DNA from: Simmondsia chinensis
Taxonomy: Eukaryota; Streptophyta; Magnoliopsida; Caryophyllales; Simmondsiaceae
Assembly (NCBI GenBank): GCA_018398585.1
Contig: JAGTTD010000005.1
Span: 33,978,750 to 34,042,749 of the forward strand
Length of the DNA stretch: 64,000 nt
Reading direction: 5' to 3'
Below are positions 34,201 to 44,782 of the stretch, one piece after another (position 1 is the first letter of the stretch; each line of letters starts with the position of its first letter). Both the position numbers and the translations under genes were made by a program. The notes under the pieces are model-generated. The model saw only the letters and a program-made list of their open reading frames with translations, was not told the origin of the DNA and made no database searches.

Positions 34201-37200
34201 AAATTGAGATTGAAGTTAGACATAAGATATAAGATTACAATGGAAAATATTTTCCAATCCACAACAACAACAACAGTCCCAGTGCCACATGGGCTCCCGC
34301 ACGAAGCAGGGTCTAGGGGGTGGATGTACGCAGCCAATACACATTTATAGTAATTGTTATATAGTTATGAAAAAATAATAGGAATGAGATGGAAAATATT
34401 TTCCATCAAAAACAAACAGAGCCTAAATGACAATGAACAAATGAATTAGTCATCAAATACAAGGTTTTCATCCTACTAATTATCAACAAAATGCTAGGTC
34501 TTAACTTAATCGTGACTCAAGAATCAACGAGGCTAAAACACAAATCATCCATGAAAAGAGAAACACCTACAAGACCTAGCACCAGCTTCTAATTCGAGAA
34601 AAGATGCCACTGCTATGCTCCTTGATATATCAATGTCTGAAAGAAGTTTCGTCATCCACTCCTCCAACGAGCGCCTGCGCTGCAACCAAAAAGAAACGAG
34701 GATGTTTATAATTATCAAATGCTTAGATTATCACATCTGTCAATCAGTGTCCCAGCATTTAGGCAAATACCCAAAAACTAGTTTCGTTTCTGAACAAAAG
34801 AATAGACATGAAAGAAATAGAGAAGAGATCTAAGACAAAAAAAAAAAATAACACAAGTGGAAACCCCTCAAATTGGGGGGAAAAACCACGGGCGGAGAAA
34901 AAGGCAATCCACTATGATCTGAAACGAGAGAATACAACCGGTGCCACTCATATGTCCATACATAGATTCCAGAGAGCCAGTTGCGTTGGGATTAGCAAAC
35001 AACAGGTCTGTACAATAAGCAGATTTGGGCCTGGGTCTCGGTCTCCGCTACCACCACAAGCCATCATTTCTTAACTGATAAATAATTTTGAGGCACAACA
35101 CAATAATAATTTTTACAACCCAACATAAAATAGAAGTCCAAACCTGAAAATCTACAGAATTGAACAGCATGGAAGGAAAATACCGAAAAATGAACATGCC
35201 TAAGAATATTGCTAACCTCATCCAATAGTGCCCTGCTTCTCATTCGCAATAGGCCCTTAGGGGGAGCAGATGGTATGCTTTTCTTAGGAAATTCCCTTTT
35301 TAGCTGCATATGAAAATAATTTAAAAAAATGAGATTCACCGACTATTTGAGCCAGATACTAACTATTCAATTGTCTATTGAGCCTAGTTTTTTTTGAGTC
35401 TTCCAAGGTGTTTGGCCAAAATAAAAGAATGGTTTTAGATAAAAACAAAAGATGTGCTTCTCCTTCAAATAGAAGCAGAAGCTGAACTAAGAATTTTGAA
35501 GACAAAAATGCCCTTTATAACTTGAAAAAGTTGATTCTTAAACAGTGTAATTCTAAGAATGTGATCCGGGAAAAAGTAATTATTTTCACAACATAGCCAA
35601 ACAGATCCTCAGCCTTTGGATAACACGTTAGTCTCCATTCTTTTGCATCAGAATATGAAGTCCCAAACAGGTTGAATTTGAGTCATTGAAGAAGCTCCAA
35701 ATTAATTTACTATTTACCATCCTTTTTTGCACGGATGAGCAAGAAAACTCAATTACTTACATCCGAAAATAGCTTAAGGAAATCATTAAATCTTCTTAAG
35801 ACAGCTCGTGTTGTTGTAACTCCTGCGGGCGATTGAATACCAACCTGAACCCTGTAGAACTGCCACATTGACACATAAGAACTTGAATCACCAAAGCTCA
35901 GCAAAACCCAACCAGAGGTCCAGAGATACAATAAATAGCTACAAAAGTATAGCTCCATTTACAAAGTTTATATACTAAAGTATAATAATTTCTCATCAAA
36001 TGTTTCAGCACATTATCATTAGAGGTAAGGCCAGTGAAGACTTGTCATAAAGCTTGAAAGGCTCGGACGCTCTCAAGCTCGAGCCTATCCCGAGCCTCAT
36101 GAAACTCAAGTCCGTACACTCATGAGCCTAAATGAGCTTAAATGAACCTATCTTAATACAATTTAGTAGCACAAATATGCTCAATCAAGTCAAATTTGAG
36201 CCTAAATAAGCCGAGCTCGAGCTTAAATAAGCACAAACAAGGGTGGATAAAGCGAACTTAGTTTAGAGTTCACTGAGTTAGGCAAGCTTGACTGAGCCTA
36301 TGCCAAGCTGAGAGCTTGACTTAAAGTTTCCAAACTCAGCGAGCTTTGAACCAAGCCTGAGGGGGCCAAGCCTCGAGCCTAACAAACTTGGGTCAACTTG
36401 GCCCATATACACCCTAGTCCACGTGAGACAATGAAATGCAAGCCACTAGCAATTCAATGTTTGAGAAAGTTTGGTCAACCTGAATGCCACAGATTGGCAG
36501 TTGTAATGAGCAAAGACATTCGATTACGAGTCCAGTCTCGCACGGTTGCCAGCCCAACAAAGGACTCAAACGAACATCTTTCGGTTTACAAGGAGTTTCC
36601 CTTTTGTCACTTGCAAATAACATGGTGAAGGGAAATCAAACCCACTTGCAAACAATTTTTTGGTTTTTTGCTCCATCTTTTTAATTTAAGTGAAAACTAA
36701 AAATATAAAGTCGAAAACAAGAAAAAAAAAAAAAAAAGCCTTTTAGTTTCTAGGGGGAAAAAACTACAAATTAAAAACAAAATCAAATAGGCCCTTCCTT
36801 TTTGACACAAGTTGACATCAACCAGCGGGAAAACTCGCTAAACTAGCTCGCTTCGCATAACAACTCACATTTAGGATGAATTTGTGCACATATTAACAAA
36901 GTACTCCTTGGTTACTAGCTAAGACCATAATGATTGGATACAATCTCAGCACAATCTACTGTGTTTTCGTGCTTTGCTGCCTTAATGGGACATTTTCAGC
37001 ATGCTTTTCATTCAACTTGCCATTTTAGAAGGAGATAGGTGGAGAATTTTTCTTCTGAGGAACAGGGGCATATCCGTCATTTCAGATTGCATTCAAATCA
37101 ATTGAGAAGTATTATTAAGCCAATTAGCTATTGTGCTAAAAGCATATCACTAGTTGTGACATCATATATTAAGATGGCTGATTTTGGCTTTCAACCTCAT

Positions 37201-40200
37201 ATGATTATCCACTACCATCTTACATTAAGGGCCTGTTTGGGCAAACTATAAAAGAAACTATTGGTTTTTCCTGAATCACTTTCTAGCTTCTACATACACT
37301 TTTGTAGAAAATGCTATCAATGGAAGTATTTTTGTCTCAAAAGTTTTTAGGTTTTGCTTCTAATTCTGTTTTAAAGAAGAAATACCATTTTCATATTTCT
37401 GCTTAAAAGCAAAAAATAACTTTCACTTTTTCTTAAAAGCACTTTTCTTTCCAGGCCAAACACTCTTAAATGTGAAAAAGAGTGCCTTTTTCTTTTTTCC
37501 AGAAAAAGTTTGGCCAAACAGAAATGTCGCGAACCTAAGTCCGTGACTTGGATAAATTTTGGGAGAAGAACGAGAGAGAGAGAAAGAGAGTAGAGATGGA
37601 GAAGAGGAGAAGAGAAATTAGAAGAGAGTTAGAGGAAGAGGAGAAGTTAGAAGTTAGAACGGGAGAAGAGAAATTTAGAGTTAGAAAAAGGGGGAAGGGG
37701 AAGTGACGGTTGGAGAGGAGAGGAAAGAGGGAGAGATAATTTGAAATTAGTAACTTGAATTCTTCATGCTCAAAACACAAATTACAAGTGTACATATAGC
37801 AATTGGAGGGAAGGCCCAACCATCCCCCTAGGTCCCTAGACCCTACTTCTTAGCCCACATTTTAATTAATACTAATACATCATTACAATTTAAATTAACC
37901 CTTTGCCTTCAATTTCACCCTAACTCGTTCCCTCCTAACCCCCAAATTCAAAATTCGAACTAATTTAAACTAAGTAATTTTACAATCTTCATATTATGTA
38001 ATCGATACAAAATAATATAACAAAAACAGCTATTCGGTTTGTAGGGTCGTGACAATCCCCTTCCCTTCAAACAATCCTTATCCTCAAGGATTAAAGTTCG
38101 GAAATTGCTTTATCATCTCCCCGACCTTCTTCTTGACGGCTCGGACCATCCCCTTACGAGTCAATGAGTGTAAAGTAGCCTTTCCTTTTTGTCCTTGAAG
38201 TGTGATTTCTTTGCCTTCCTTGTGACAGGTGAGCTTTAGGGCGGCAAAGTCAAAAGTGATCGGTCCATACTTCTGAAGCCACTCTACTCCTAACACTAGG
38301 TCATGGCCCCTTAAGTTCAGTACCTGAAGGTAGTCGACGAATGTTGTCCCTTGTGTCTTCCACTCCACCTTTGGGCAACGCAAGTAACTCATTAAGGCTT
38401 CCCCATTGGCCACGGTTATGGTCATGGCCGCAGTAGGGAGAGTGGGCAGCTTGAGTTCCTTAATTAAGTGTTCGTCAATGAAGCTATGAGTACTTCCGCT
38501 GTCCACTAGGATCACTATGGGTCTCTTTTTGATGCTCCCCTTAATCCTGAAAGTGTTGTGCGTGACTCTTCCTTCCAAAGCATACAACGAGACTTCCATC
38601 TCTTCTTCTGCTTTATGTGCTTATTCTTCTTGGCCCTGATCTTCCTCAACCCCTGTCATATTGTTGAGTTGTTTGGTCTTGCACACGTGCCCCGGAAAAT
38701 ACCTTTCTTGACACCGGTAGCACTTGCTAGAGTCACGCGTGGCCGGTGCGGACCCGGTGGACACAGTTGGCCCTCCTTTGGTCACGGTGGGCTTGACAAT
38801 GGAGCCGGAGGATTGTGGCGGTTGTGTCTGGTTTAGTGTAAGGGACCTAGTCATTGTTTCGTCCTTGTGGATAGGCCTCAGTGTTGGCTGCATCATGTTC
38901 CTTAGCTCTTCCATTGCAACTTCTTGGAGTTTGGCATGCTCAAAGGCCATACTAAGGTCGGTGGGATGGCTTGTTTTGACGGATGCTTGGATGGCGGGCT
39001 TGAGCCCACAAATGAAACTTGAGACAAAGCATGCCTCGCTCAATGTCGGGTGGTGGATTAGCATCCAACTCTTCAATTCTTCAAACTTCAAGATATAATC
39101 TTCGACTGGCCCATTTTGAGACATCTTACTAAATTCTTCCACTATGTCTTGGAGCGATCGGTCCCCAAAACGTTTACATAGCTCGTCCATAAAAAATGGC
39201 CACGTCATGTGCGGGTGTCTAAGCTCAAGTCCATGGAACCAAATGTCCCCATGTTCATGAAGATGGCTCGAGGCATATTCCACCCATTCATGTTCGGGCA
39301 CTTGATACCAACGAAAATATTTAAGGCACTTACGAATCCAAGCTCTTGGGTTCGTACCTTCGAACTTCGAAATCTCGAGCCTCGGTGCGTGGGTGGACAA
39401 GGTGCGGTTGCTCCCATGGCTCCGGCTAAAATCTCCTTCATCCGTGACCCGAGGTGGGACATGGTTAGTTCTAAGCTTTGAGGAATGCGTCAGTGGCGGA
39501 AGGATCCCATCTCCGGTTCTAGGATAAGTTCCGGACCCTCCGGGTGCGGCGGTGTCCTGGGCACCCACGGGTGGTGCCACGGTCTCAGCTTCGGGCCTCT
39601 TTTCTTGGGCCTTTACTAACCGACCAACGGCATTGATTAGGGCCCTAATGTCCTCCCTCATGTTTGCCATGTCCGCCCCCATGTTTGCCATGGTGGCCTT
39701 CATTTCGGTGCTTGTTCGGCTTTGTTGCTCAACATGCTCCTCCAATCGGTCCATTCTTTCCTCCAAGCGAACCAACCTTCTGTCTACGGCGTCAACCCAC
39801 TCGTTGGTCTTGGTGTGACCGGTTGATGACATGCTTCTAGAAATAGCCTTTTTTTTTTTTTGAATTCAGGACGCAGCTGATTTTTTTTTTTTTTTTTTTT
39901 TTTTGATACGGTAATGAGATGAACGAAAATGCAAAGGATAGGATATGCCCTCTTCGATTGGAAGATGGCTCCGATACCACTTTGTCACGAATCTAAGTCC
40001 GTGACTTGGATAAATTTTGGGAGAAGAAAGAGAGAGAGAGAGAGAGTAGAGAATGAGAAGAGATTGAGAAGAGGAGAAGAGAAATTAGAAGAGAGTTAGA
40101 AGAAGAGGAGAAGTTAGAAGTTAGAAGGGGAGAGGTTAGAGAAGGAGAAGAGAAATTTAGAGTTAGAAAAAGGGGGAAGGGGAAGTGACGGTTGCAGAGG

Positions 40201-42570
40201 AGAGGAAAGAGGGAGAGATAATTTGAAATTAGTAACTTGAATTCTTCATGCTCAAAGCACAAATTACAAGTGTATATATAGAAATTGGAGGGAAGGCCCA
40301 ACCATCCCCCTAGGTCCCTAGACCCTACTCCTTAGCCCACATTTTAATTAATACTAATACATCATTACAATTTAAATTAACCCTTTGCCTCCAATTTCAC
40401 CTTAACCGGTTCCCTCCTAACCCCCAAATTCAAAATTCGAACTAATTTAAACTAATTTAAACTAAGTAATTTTACAATCTTCATATTACGTAATCGATAC
40501 AAAATAATATAACAAAAATAGCTATTCGGTTTGTAGGTTCGTGACAAGAAATCATATGCGCAGACACAAAATTACACTAATCAGCTATCTGTGACTGGGT
40601 ATGCATTTGGTTCATGGATCCGCATCCTTTCTAGCAAACTTATGGGATTTCCATCAACTTTGCAGGTAAATATCCGAATTTTGGTCATTATTGGTATCTC
40701 GATTGGTATGGATAACTTTTATTGACATGCATCAATTAGATTAGTACTCTATATATTAATTTTTTCCATGGGATCTCTTCTGGAGAATATGGCAAAGATG
40801 GCTTCTAACTTAACACCAAATGACACCAATTCAATAGAAGCATTACTTCATATGGAAGGCATTTAATCTTTCCATATGTTTGGACAGTTTTATTTTGTTA
40901 ATTAATCCCTATATCTTAGAAGGTTTGCTAACATTGTACATTGAAACAGTCATCAGTTTATAAAATTGTGATCAAGGTTGATCTTGAGACTTTAAGGGTT
41001 CAAAGCAAATTTGATTAAAGGGCCCTTTTCTAGTAACCGAGGTGTCCAAACCTCCACAAGCACAACTCGAATAGCCCACTCTTTATTACAATACTAGTTA
41101 ATATGTATGCTCTTCATACTATATACGTATATATGCATTTATAAAATATCATAACATAATTGTTATTTCTCCAATTCTGATTCTTGACATGTAGTAAAAG
41201 CAAACAAATAATATAACTAATCTCTGAACAAGGCCCTTAACAAATTGGAGGCTCAAGCAACTACTTCCATTGCTCAGGGTATTGACTGGCCTACGCATGA
41301 TTATGAAATGTTGAATGACGCATTGTCTGTATACAATTTTCCTTCTCCTCATTGACAGTTGGGCGATTTGAAACCTGGGAAATCCTTCTGCAATGGATAC
41401 TAATACGAGCAAAAGGGAATATATCTTCTTATCTCTGCCAACAGAACACGAATATCACACAAAAAATTCCTCACATAAATACTACAGAAAAGAGAAAGCA
41501 GGAAGCAGGAATATCCTCACAGAAACACGAATATCACGGACAATGAATAACCAATAGGCATTCATAAAACGCTTGTAATTTCTTGGAAAGGAAGCAGGAA
41601 GAAGCACATTGCAGATAGGCATAATTATAGAATTAAAAGAAACATCAAACTCTTTGCATAGATAAATAATGGAGAGGCATTCAGTTTCCATACCACTATA
41701 GGATCCGAGGCAGTTGATCTTGATTTTGGAAGGGCAACCCAAGAAGGAATCATTACACAGTAACTCCATCCAGTCTGAGGATCATGAGGCCACACTGTGT
41801 CTCGACCATTCTACAAAAAAAAACAAAAGTTCCTATATTAGGCATACATAAATTGATTCCATGAATGCCATGTGGCATAGAAGAAGGGATTTAATAATTT
41901 TAGAAGATACGCTATTTTATTAGATTTTGTAGCTATTTGTTCGGATGAAAATGGAATCTTTTAAATATCTTTATTTCAATTAATAACCCTCTATTTTTAT
42001 TGTCGTTTCTTATTTCTAGAAAGGTTGTTACCTATTTCATTTATTCTTTCGTAGTTAAAGTCTTGTTTCATAGTTTGGTCCACGGTTAAATTCTTGTTGC
42101 CATAGTTTCTTTCATAGTTGATTCCACTATAAGCAGGCATGTGTATTATCCATGCTTCAAACCCAATAGGTATTCGCGTGAGGGAACATGTTAGAGTATA
42201 AAAACATTAATGGATCTTCACCCATTAGCTTAATCTTTCGGGATAGTTGGTTCGTTGGCATGGTATCAAAGCCTTGTTCACTGGGGATTCACGAGTTCAA
42301 ATCTCAATAGGCCCCACTCTAAATACTAATACATTTCAATGGGCCTTGACCCATAAGTTTAAGGCCTATTTGCTTAAATTTTTGGGATAGTTTGCTCTAT
42401 GACAAATTCACACGGCAAACCCAACATTTGAGTACTAGAATTCCAAAAATTAATCAAAGAAGAAGAAATCTCGTTACCCATTTCTTAGGCGGAGGGCTCC
42501 AATCCATGCCCAAAGGCAAAGGGGAGGTCCCGTCATGTCTGTGCTTCGGCGGACTCCTCCCCCTCATCAT
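28264..42570 (-). CDS. EREX: PX-domain Rab5 effector, EREX-like, eleven coding exons
   Basis: Minus-strand exons: 42570-42478, 41810-41694, 35859-35761, 35303-35217, 34679-34571, 34007-33570, 33143-32800, 32145-31981, 30732-30490, 29947-29735 and 28485-28264 (TAA), 2130 bases for 709 residues. The start is the first ATG of exon 1 ('[20 protein letters not shown]'). Residues about 45-168 form a PX domain for phosphoinositide binding: '[16 protein letters not shown]', '[11 protein letters not shown]', '[10 protein letters not shown]', '[15 protein letters not shown]' and '[14 protein letters not shown]'. A Ser/acidic-rich linker (170-310) and then long coiled coils (about 385-640) follow. In Arabidopsis EREX binds active RAB5 on endosomes and acts in vacuolar protein transport. 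All junctions are GT-AG and in frame; the exon 8 donor (GAG/GTCCCC) is weak. Intron 2 is 5834 bases and houses a Gypsy element. Confidence 0.93.
28800..29110. repeat. AGCTCG-type repeat element, EREX intron 10
   Basis: Many 'gagcc', 'aagctcg' and 'gagtcaagctcaagcc' words run between ends that read AGGGATACAACTGAGC on the left and GCACCCCTA on the right. It is a degenerate relative of 45650-46140. Confidence 0.5.
29124..29625. mobile_element. MITE with about 95-bp inverted termini, EREX intron 10
   Basis: The left end ('ttatttaaattttagtacc', 'gaattaataaaaagg') is the reverse complement of the right end ('cctttttattaattc', 'ggtactaaaatgtaaataa'). There is no coding content. Confidence 0.65.
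30149..30455. mobile_element. MITE, EREX intron 9
   Basis: Inverted ends carry 'cttcaatttagtccctgtac' on the left and 'gattgaagtaaaaggatt' on the right. It resembles the MITE at 14088-14441. Confidence 0.5.
31190..31760. repeat. Cryptic repeat of 'aaaatgacccaa' words, EREX intron 8
   Basis: Loose repetition of 'aaaatgactcaa', 'cctaaatttga' and 'gacccaa' fills about 570 bases without a fixed period. I see no inverted termini. Confidence 0.45.
32497..32605 (-). mobile_element. Au-like SINE, minus strand, EREX intron 7
   Basis: The minus strand reads 'ctagtgccgcaagggctcc', 'gcagggtctgggggg', 'gatgtacgtagcc' and 'cttcagggtg', ending 'agagaggct'. The CAA head is lost. Confidence 0.7.
34065..34440. 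mobile_element. MITE interrupted by a SINE fragment, EREX intron 5
   Basis: The termini 'gtgtctgctaggtt' and 'aacaaacagagcc' and internal 'gaaaatattttcc' palindromes suggest a hAT-like MITE. A SINE head fragment sits inside at 34261-34338. Confidence 0.45.
34261..34338 (+). mobile_element. SINE 5' fragment, EREX intron 5
   Basis: It starts with CAACAACAACAG, then 'cccagtgccacatgggctcc', 'agcagggtctaggggg' and 'ggatgtacgcagcc', and then stops; the 3' half of the family is missing. Confidence 0.75.
35400..35612. mobile_element. hAT-like MITE, EREX intron 3
   Basis: The ends read 'gtgtttggccaaaata' and 'catagccaaacagatcc' and are inverted. Internal 'tgcttctccttcaaatagaag' type words match other copies. 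Confidence 0.55.
36033..36415. repeat. AGCTCG-type repeat element, EREX intron 2
   Basis: It is dense in 'gagcc', 'caagctcgagcc' and 'aagccgagctcgag' words, and the right edge is 'catatacaccctag'. It belongs with 28800-29110 and 45650-46140. Confidence 0.55.
37228..37519. mobile_element. hAT-like MITE, EREX intron 2
   Basis: It begins AAGGGCCTGTTTGGGCAAAC and ends GTTTGGCCAAACA. The Gypsy element inserted within five bases of its right terminus. Confidence 0.65.
37525..38054 (-). repeat. 3' LTR of the Gypsy element
   Basis: 530 bases. TGTCGCGAACC at the left and GGGTCGTGACA at the right. Confidence 0.9.
38084..38599 (-). CDS. Gypsy aspartic protease domain
   Basis: Open frame of 171 codons from the ATG at 38599. 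It has the retroviral-type active site '[13 protein letters not shown]' (residues about 31-43), '[11 protein letters not shown]', 'FLQV'-like '[19 protein letters not shown]' and '[11 protein letters not shown]', the usual order of RVP_2 proteases of plant Gypsy elements. It lies in the same frame as gag; one TAA at 38621-38623 separates them. It ends 'FPNFNP' just before the polypurine tract, where the rest of pol should start, so pol has been deleted. Confidence 0.88.
   Translation of the reverse strand: MEVSLYALEGRVTHNTFRIKGSIKKRPIVILVDSGSTHSFIDEHLIKELKLPTLPTAAMTITVANGEALMSYLRCPKVEWKTQGTTFVDYLQVLNLRGHDLVLGVEWLQKYGPITFDFAALKLTCHKEGKEITLQGQKGKATLHSLTRKGMVRAVKKKVGEMIKQFPNFNP
38621..39832 (-). 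CDS. Gypsy gag
   Basis: Open frame of 403 codons from the ATG at 39832. Residues about 10-75 form a coiled coil ('[20 protein letters not shown]'). The retrotransposon gag core follows ('[20 protein letters not shown]' to '[17 protein letters not shown]' and '[13 protein letters not shown]'). Near the C-terminus there is a zinc-knuckle variant '[15 protein letters not shown]' (C-X2-C-X7-H-X2-C). Gag packages the RNA. The frame is intact, so this copy might supply gag even though pol is missing. Confidence 0.9.
   Translation of the reverse strand: MSSTGHTKTNEWVDAVDRRLVRLEERMDRLEEHVEQQSRTSTEMKATMANMGADMANMREDIRALINAVGRLVKAQEKRPEAETVAPPVGAQDTAAPGGSGTYPRTGDGILPPLTHSSKLRTNHVPPRVTDEGDFSRSHGSNRTLSTHAPRLEISKFEGTNPRAWIRKCLKYFRWYQVPEHEWVEYASSHLHEHGDIWFHGLELRHPHMTWPFFMDELCKRFGDRSLQDIVEEFSKMSQNGPVEDYILKFEELKSWMLIHHPTLSEACFVSSFICGLKPAIQASVKTSHPTDLSMAFEHAKLQEVAMEELRNMMQPTLRPIHKDETMTRSLTLNQTQPPQSSGSIVKPTVTKGGPTVSTGSAPATRDSSKCYRCQERYFPGHVCKTKQLNNMTGVEEDQGQEE
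39983..40546 (-). repeat. 5' LTR of the Gypsy element
   Basis: 564 bases. TGTCACGAATC at the left and GGTTCGTGACA at the right, with a minus-strand TATATATA near 40276. Confidence 0.9.
42190..42410 (+). repeat. Dispersed repeat with a tRNA-like segment, EREX intron 1
   Basis: 'ggcatggtatcaaagcc' followed by 'gagttcaaatctcaatagg' (B-box-like) is a common plant repeat motif. It looks like a decayed tRNA-related retroposon and does not fold as a tRNA. Confidence 0.4.
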
Positions 42571-42589
42571 CAGATCTCTATCCCTCAAT

Positions 42590-42840
42590 CAATTCTCCCA
42601 AAACTCAACTAAATTACACCAAAATTGAGCAGCGATTAAGTGTCAATCCCCTAGGGTTTTGCGATCAGATCAAGAAATTCCATCGGTTTCTCGATCCTTG
42701 AGGTGTATGGATTAAAGCATATGAATTCCCCAAAAATCAATCAAATTAAACCAAAATTCAGCGATCAAGTTAGAATCCGCTAGGTTTTGCGATTGGATCA
42801 CAAAATTCCATCCGATTTTCGATCTTAGAGCCTGTATGTG
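42590..42840 (-). repeat. Tandem duplication in the EREX 5' leader
   Basis: Two units of about 125 bases (42590-42715 and 42720-42840) share 'aattctcccaaaa/aattccccaaaa', 'accaaaattgagcagcgat/accaaaattcagcgat' and 'taggttttgcgat'. They lie directly upstream of the start codon on the minus strand. Confidence 0.6.
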
Positions 42841-43108
42841 TTAAATCAAGTGAGAAGACGACTGAAGATATAATCAATTGATGCTAATTGGACACAAAGA
42901 GTGGCAACGAGATGATTCTCTCTCTAGGAATCGTGAGAGGAGAGAGAAATGAAGAAGCGTAGGGTTTGCGTTGGAAAGAGGATTGAGAGAGAGAGAGTGT
43001 GTGTGAAGACGAGAGAATGACAATCTCGTTCGTATTACCTACCTGTCTTCTCTCTCTCTCTCTCTCTATGTCTGCTTTTGGGGTTGAGCTTCCACGCCAA
43101 GATCAAGG
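42841..43108 (-). promoter_or_regulatory. Putative EREX promoter and leader with GA/CT tracts
   Basis: The stretch between the duplicated leader and the retrotransposon LTR holds GA and CT microsatellites (about 42975-43000 and 43037-43057). No clear TATA box on the minus strand. At most about 540 bases upstream of the start codon are free of transposon sequence. Confidence 0.35.
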
Positions 43109-44714
43109 GGAGTACAAATGTGTAACATAATCAAAATATAAATTTAACTTCGATAAAGTAACTCAAAATATTTAAATCAAGTTTAGGAAAGCAATTTATT
43201 AATATCGAAATGAATTAACCTCAATAGAACTGACCTCGAACTTGAAGGTAGTTAATTAAGAGCTTTTACATAACCAAGCTCATACTCAAAAAGGGGTTAG
43301 TCTTAAGATAAACAAAAACAATCTTAAGCTTAAACAACACAAAACTTAAGTTCTAGTAGACAAGTGAATAAAACGAATAGCATAACAGAATAAAGACATG
43401 AATAATGAAGAGCGCAAAGAAAAGAATCAAACCCTTTAATTATTACATCGAGGAGTAAATCTATGTCCTAAGTCGTTTATGCCCCCGCACCATTACAAAC
43501 AGGATGTCTGGCACTTCAACTCCTGTGATTAACATGGTATCTAACATAGGAGTGTACTCTTAGGTATTAGGTTGAAATACGCTCCAATTTGCTCAGTAAA
43601 GGAATAATAACAGGCCCCATGAATAAATCCCATTTCGATTTTGACAAGAATAAGCCTTAAAGAAAAATTGGATCACACTGTAAAACCCCATTATAATAAT
43701 GTTCTCAATTTTCAGGCATGAATTAAACAAAGAGTGAAAAAAAGAGTGGGATTGTGAGTAGGAATGGCAATTGCACCCAAACTCGTTGGATATCCGTCCA
43801 ACCTGATCCATTTATCATGGATTTTGATGTAAAAAATGGGTTTTAAATGGATTTGGATTTGGATGTCAGTAAATGGGTTTTGGGAGGGTTGGATTTGGAT
43901 GACAACAAATCCTACCCAAACCCAACCCAAATCGGACCCGAAATTATGTTTAGTGCAGCATAAATTTTTAAAGTTACTAAATTTTGAGTATTTGACATGT
44001 CAAACTAAATTCCAATAGTTTTTTTAATGTGCCAATATTTGGAGCTTGTTTTGATACAACAATATTCTTCATGAAAATCACTATGTGATAAATTCATATA
44101 TAAAGATTATTCATTAAAAAGGTTTTTGAATGATTGTCTAATATTACATCTTTATCATTAGTATTAGTATTACTATACATAATAATAAAAAAAAAGAAAA
44201 TTATGTAACAATTTGTGCAAATATTGACTTTTGCGGTACTTTTATTGTATTATTATTATTGTACATATTAATATTATAATGTAATATCATAATCTTTCTA
44301 GGATTTAAATGGGTTATGGATTTGGGTCGGATATCCGTTCCACCCTATAGATTTGGATATGGATTGAAAATTTATGGAATAAATGGGTCTTTTCCAGATT
44401 TGGGTTGGGTTGGGTTTTTTCTGGGTTGGATTTGGATGAAGGCAAACCTGACCCAAACCCGACCCATTGTCATCCCTAATTGTTAGTGGGTTGTTGATAT
44501 GCTAGAACAAGGGGGAGTTACGGATCAGATAGCAAAATGTGCATGGGTGTGAAATATGGGGAAAAAATTTTATTATTATATTTTTCCCCTTTTTCTAATA
44601 ATTGGGGAAGGAGCCAAGTAGATGGCTTTTCCCATTTTATTGAGTATCTATGTAGAATACAAGACTTGGTGCTACTTAAACAAAATTGAAGTACACTACC
44701 TCCAAAATCCAACA
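43109..44714 (-). repeat. 3' LTR of the outer Copia, with MITE inside
   Basis: It matches 62590-63460 except for the 719-base MITE at 43760-44478. The first few bases at the left edge are diverged. Confidence 0.8.
43760..44478. mobile_element. AGGGATGGCAAT-family element with 9-bp duplication
   Basis: ATTGTGAGT (43751-43759) and ATTGTTAGT (44479-44487) flank it. The uninterrupted site is visible in the sister LTR near 63208-63220. The ends are AGGAATGGCAATTG and GACAATGGG-type inverted repeats (CATTGTCATCCCT on the right). The inside near each end is rich in 'gggttggatttggatg' words. Confidence 0.8.
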
Positions 44715-44782
44715 ATCCCCCATATGATTTATTTTTGAGAAAGAAGAAGAAAAGATGTTACTCAGCAAAGAGACCCGTACTT

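Larger units (their letters stand above)
37525..40546 (-). mobile_element. Non-autonomous Gypsy-type LTR element in EREX intron 2
   Basis: The LTRs at 37525-38054 and 39983-40546 begin TGTC and end GACA. They are closely similar (the right copy has extra GA-rich and 'agaggttagag' units), and the element is flanked by AGAAA at 37520-37524 and 40547-40551. Minus-strand order is 5' LTR, primer-binding site (TGGTATCGGAGC near 39970-39981), gag, protease, a polypurine tract (GAAGGGAAGGGGAT, 38055-38068) and 3' LTR. Reverse transcriptase, RNase H and integrase are deleted. The clean duplication and similar LTRs point to a fairly young insertion, on the same strand as the host gene. Confidence 0.95.

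Noticed and set aside
38724..39098. 124-codon plus-strand frame opposite Gypsy gag
   Set aside because: It is a shadow of the intact gag frame on the other strand.
42243..42310. Retrotransposon primer-binding site or tRNA-Met gene
   Set aside because: 'ggtatcaaagcc' resembles the primer-binding motif, but no LTR end precedes it and no complete cloverleaf forms.
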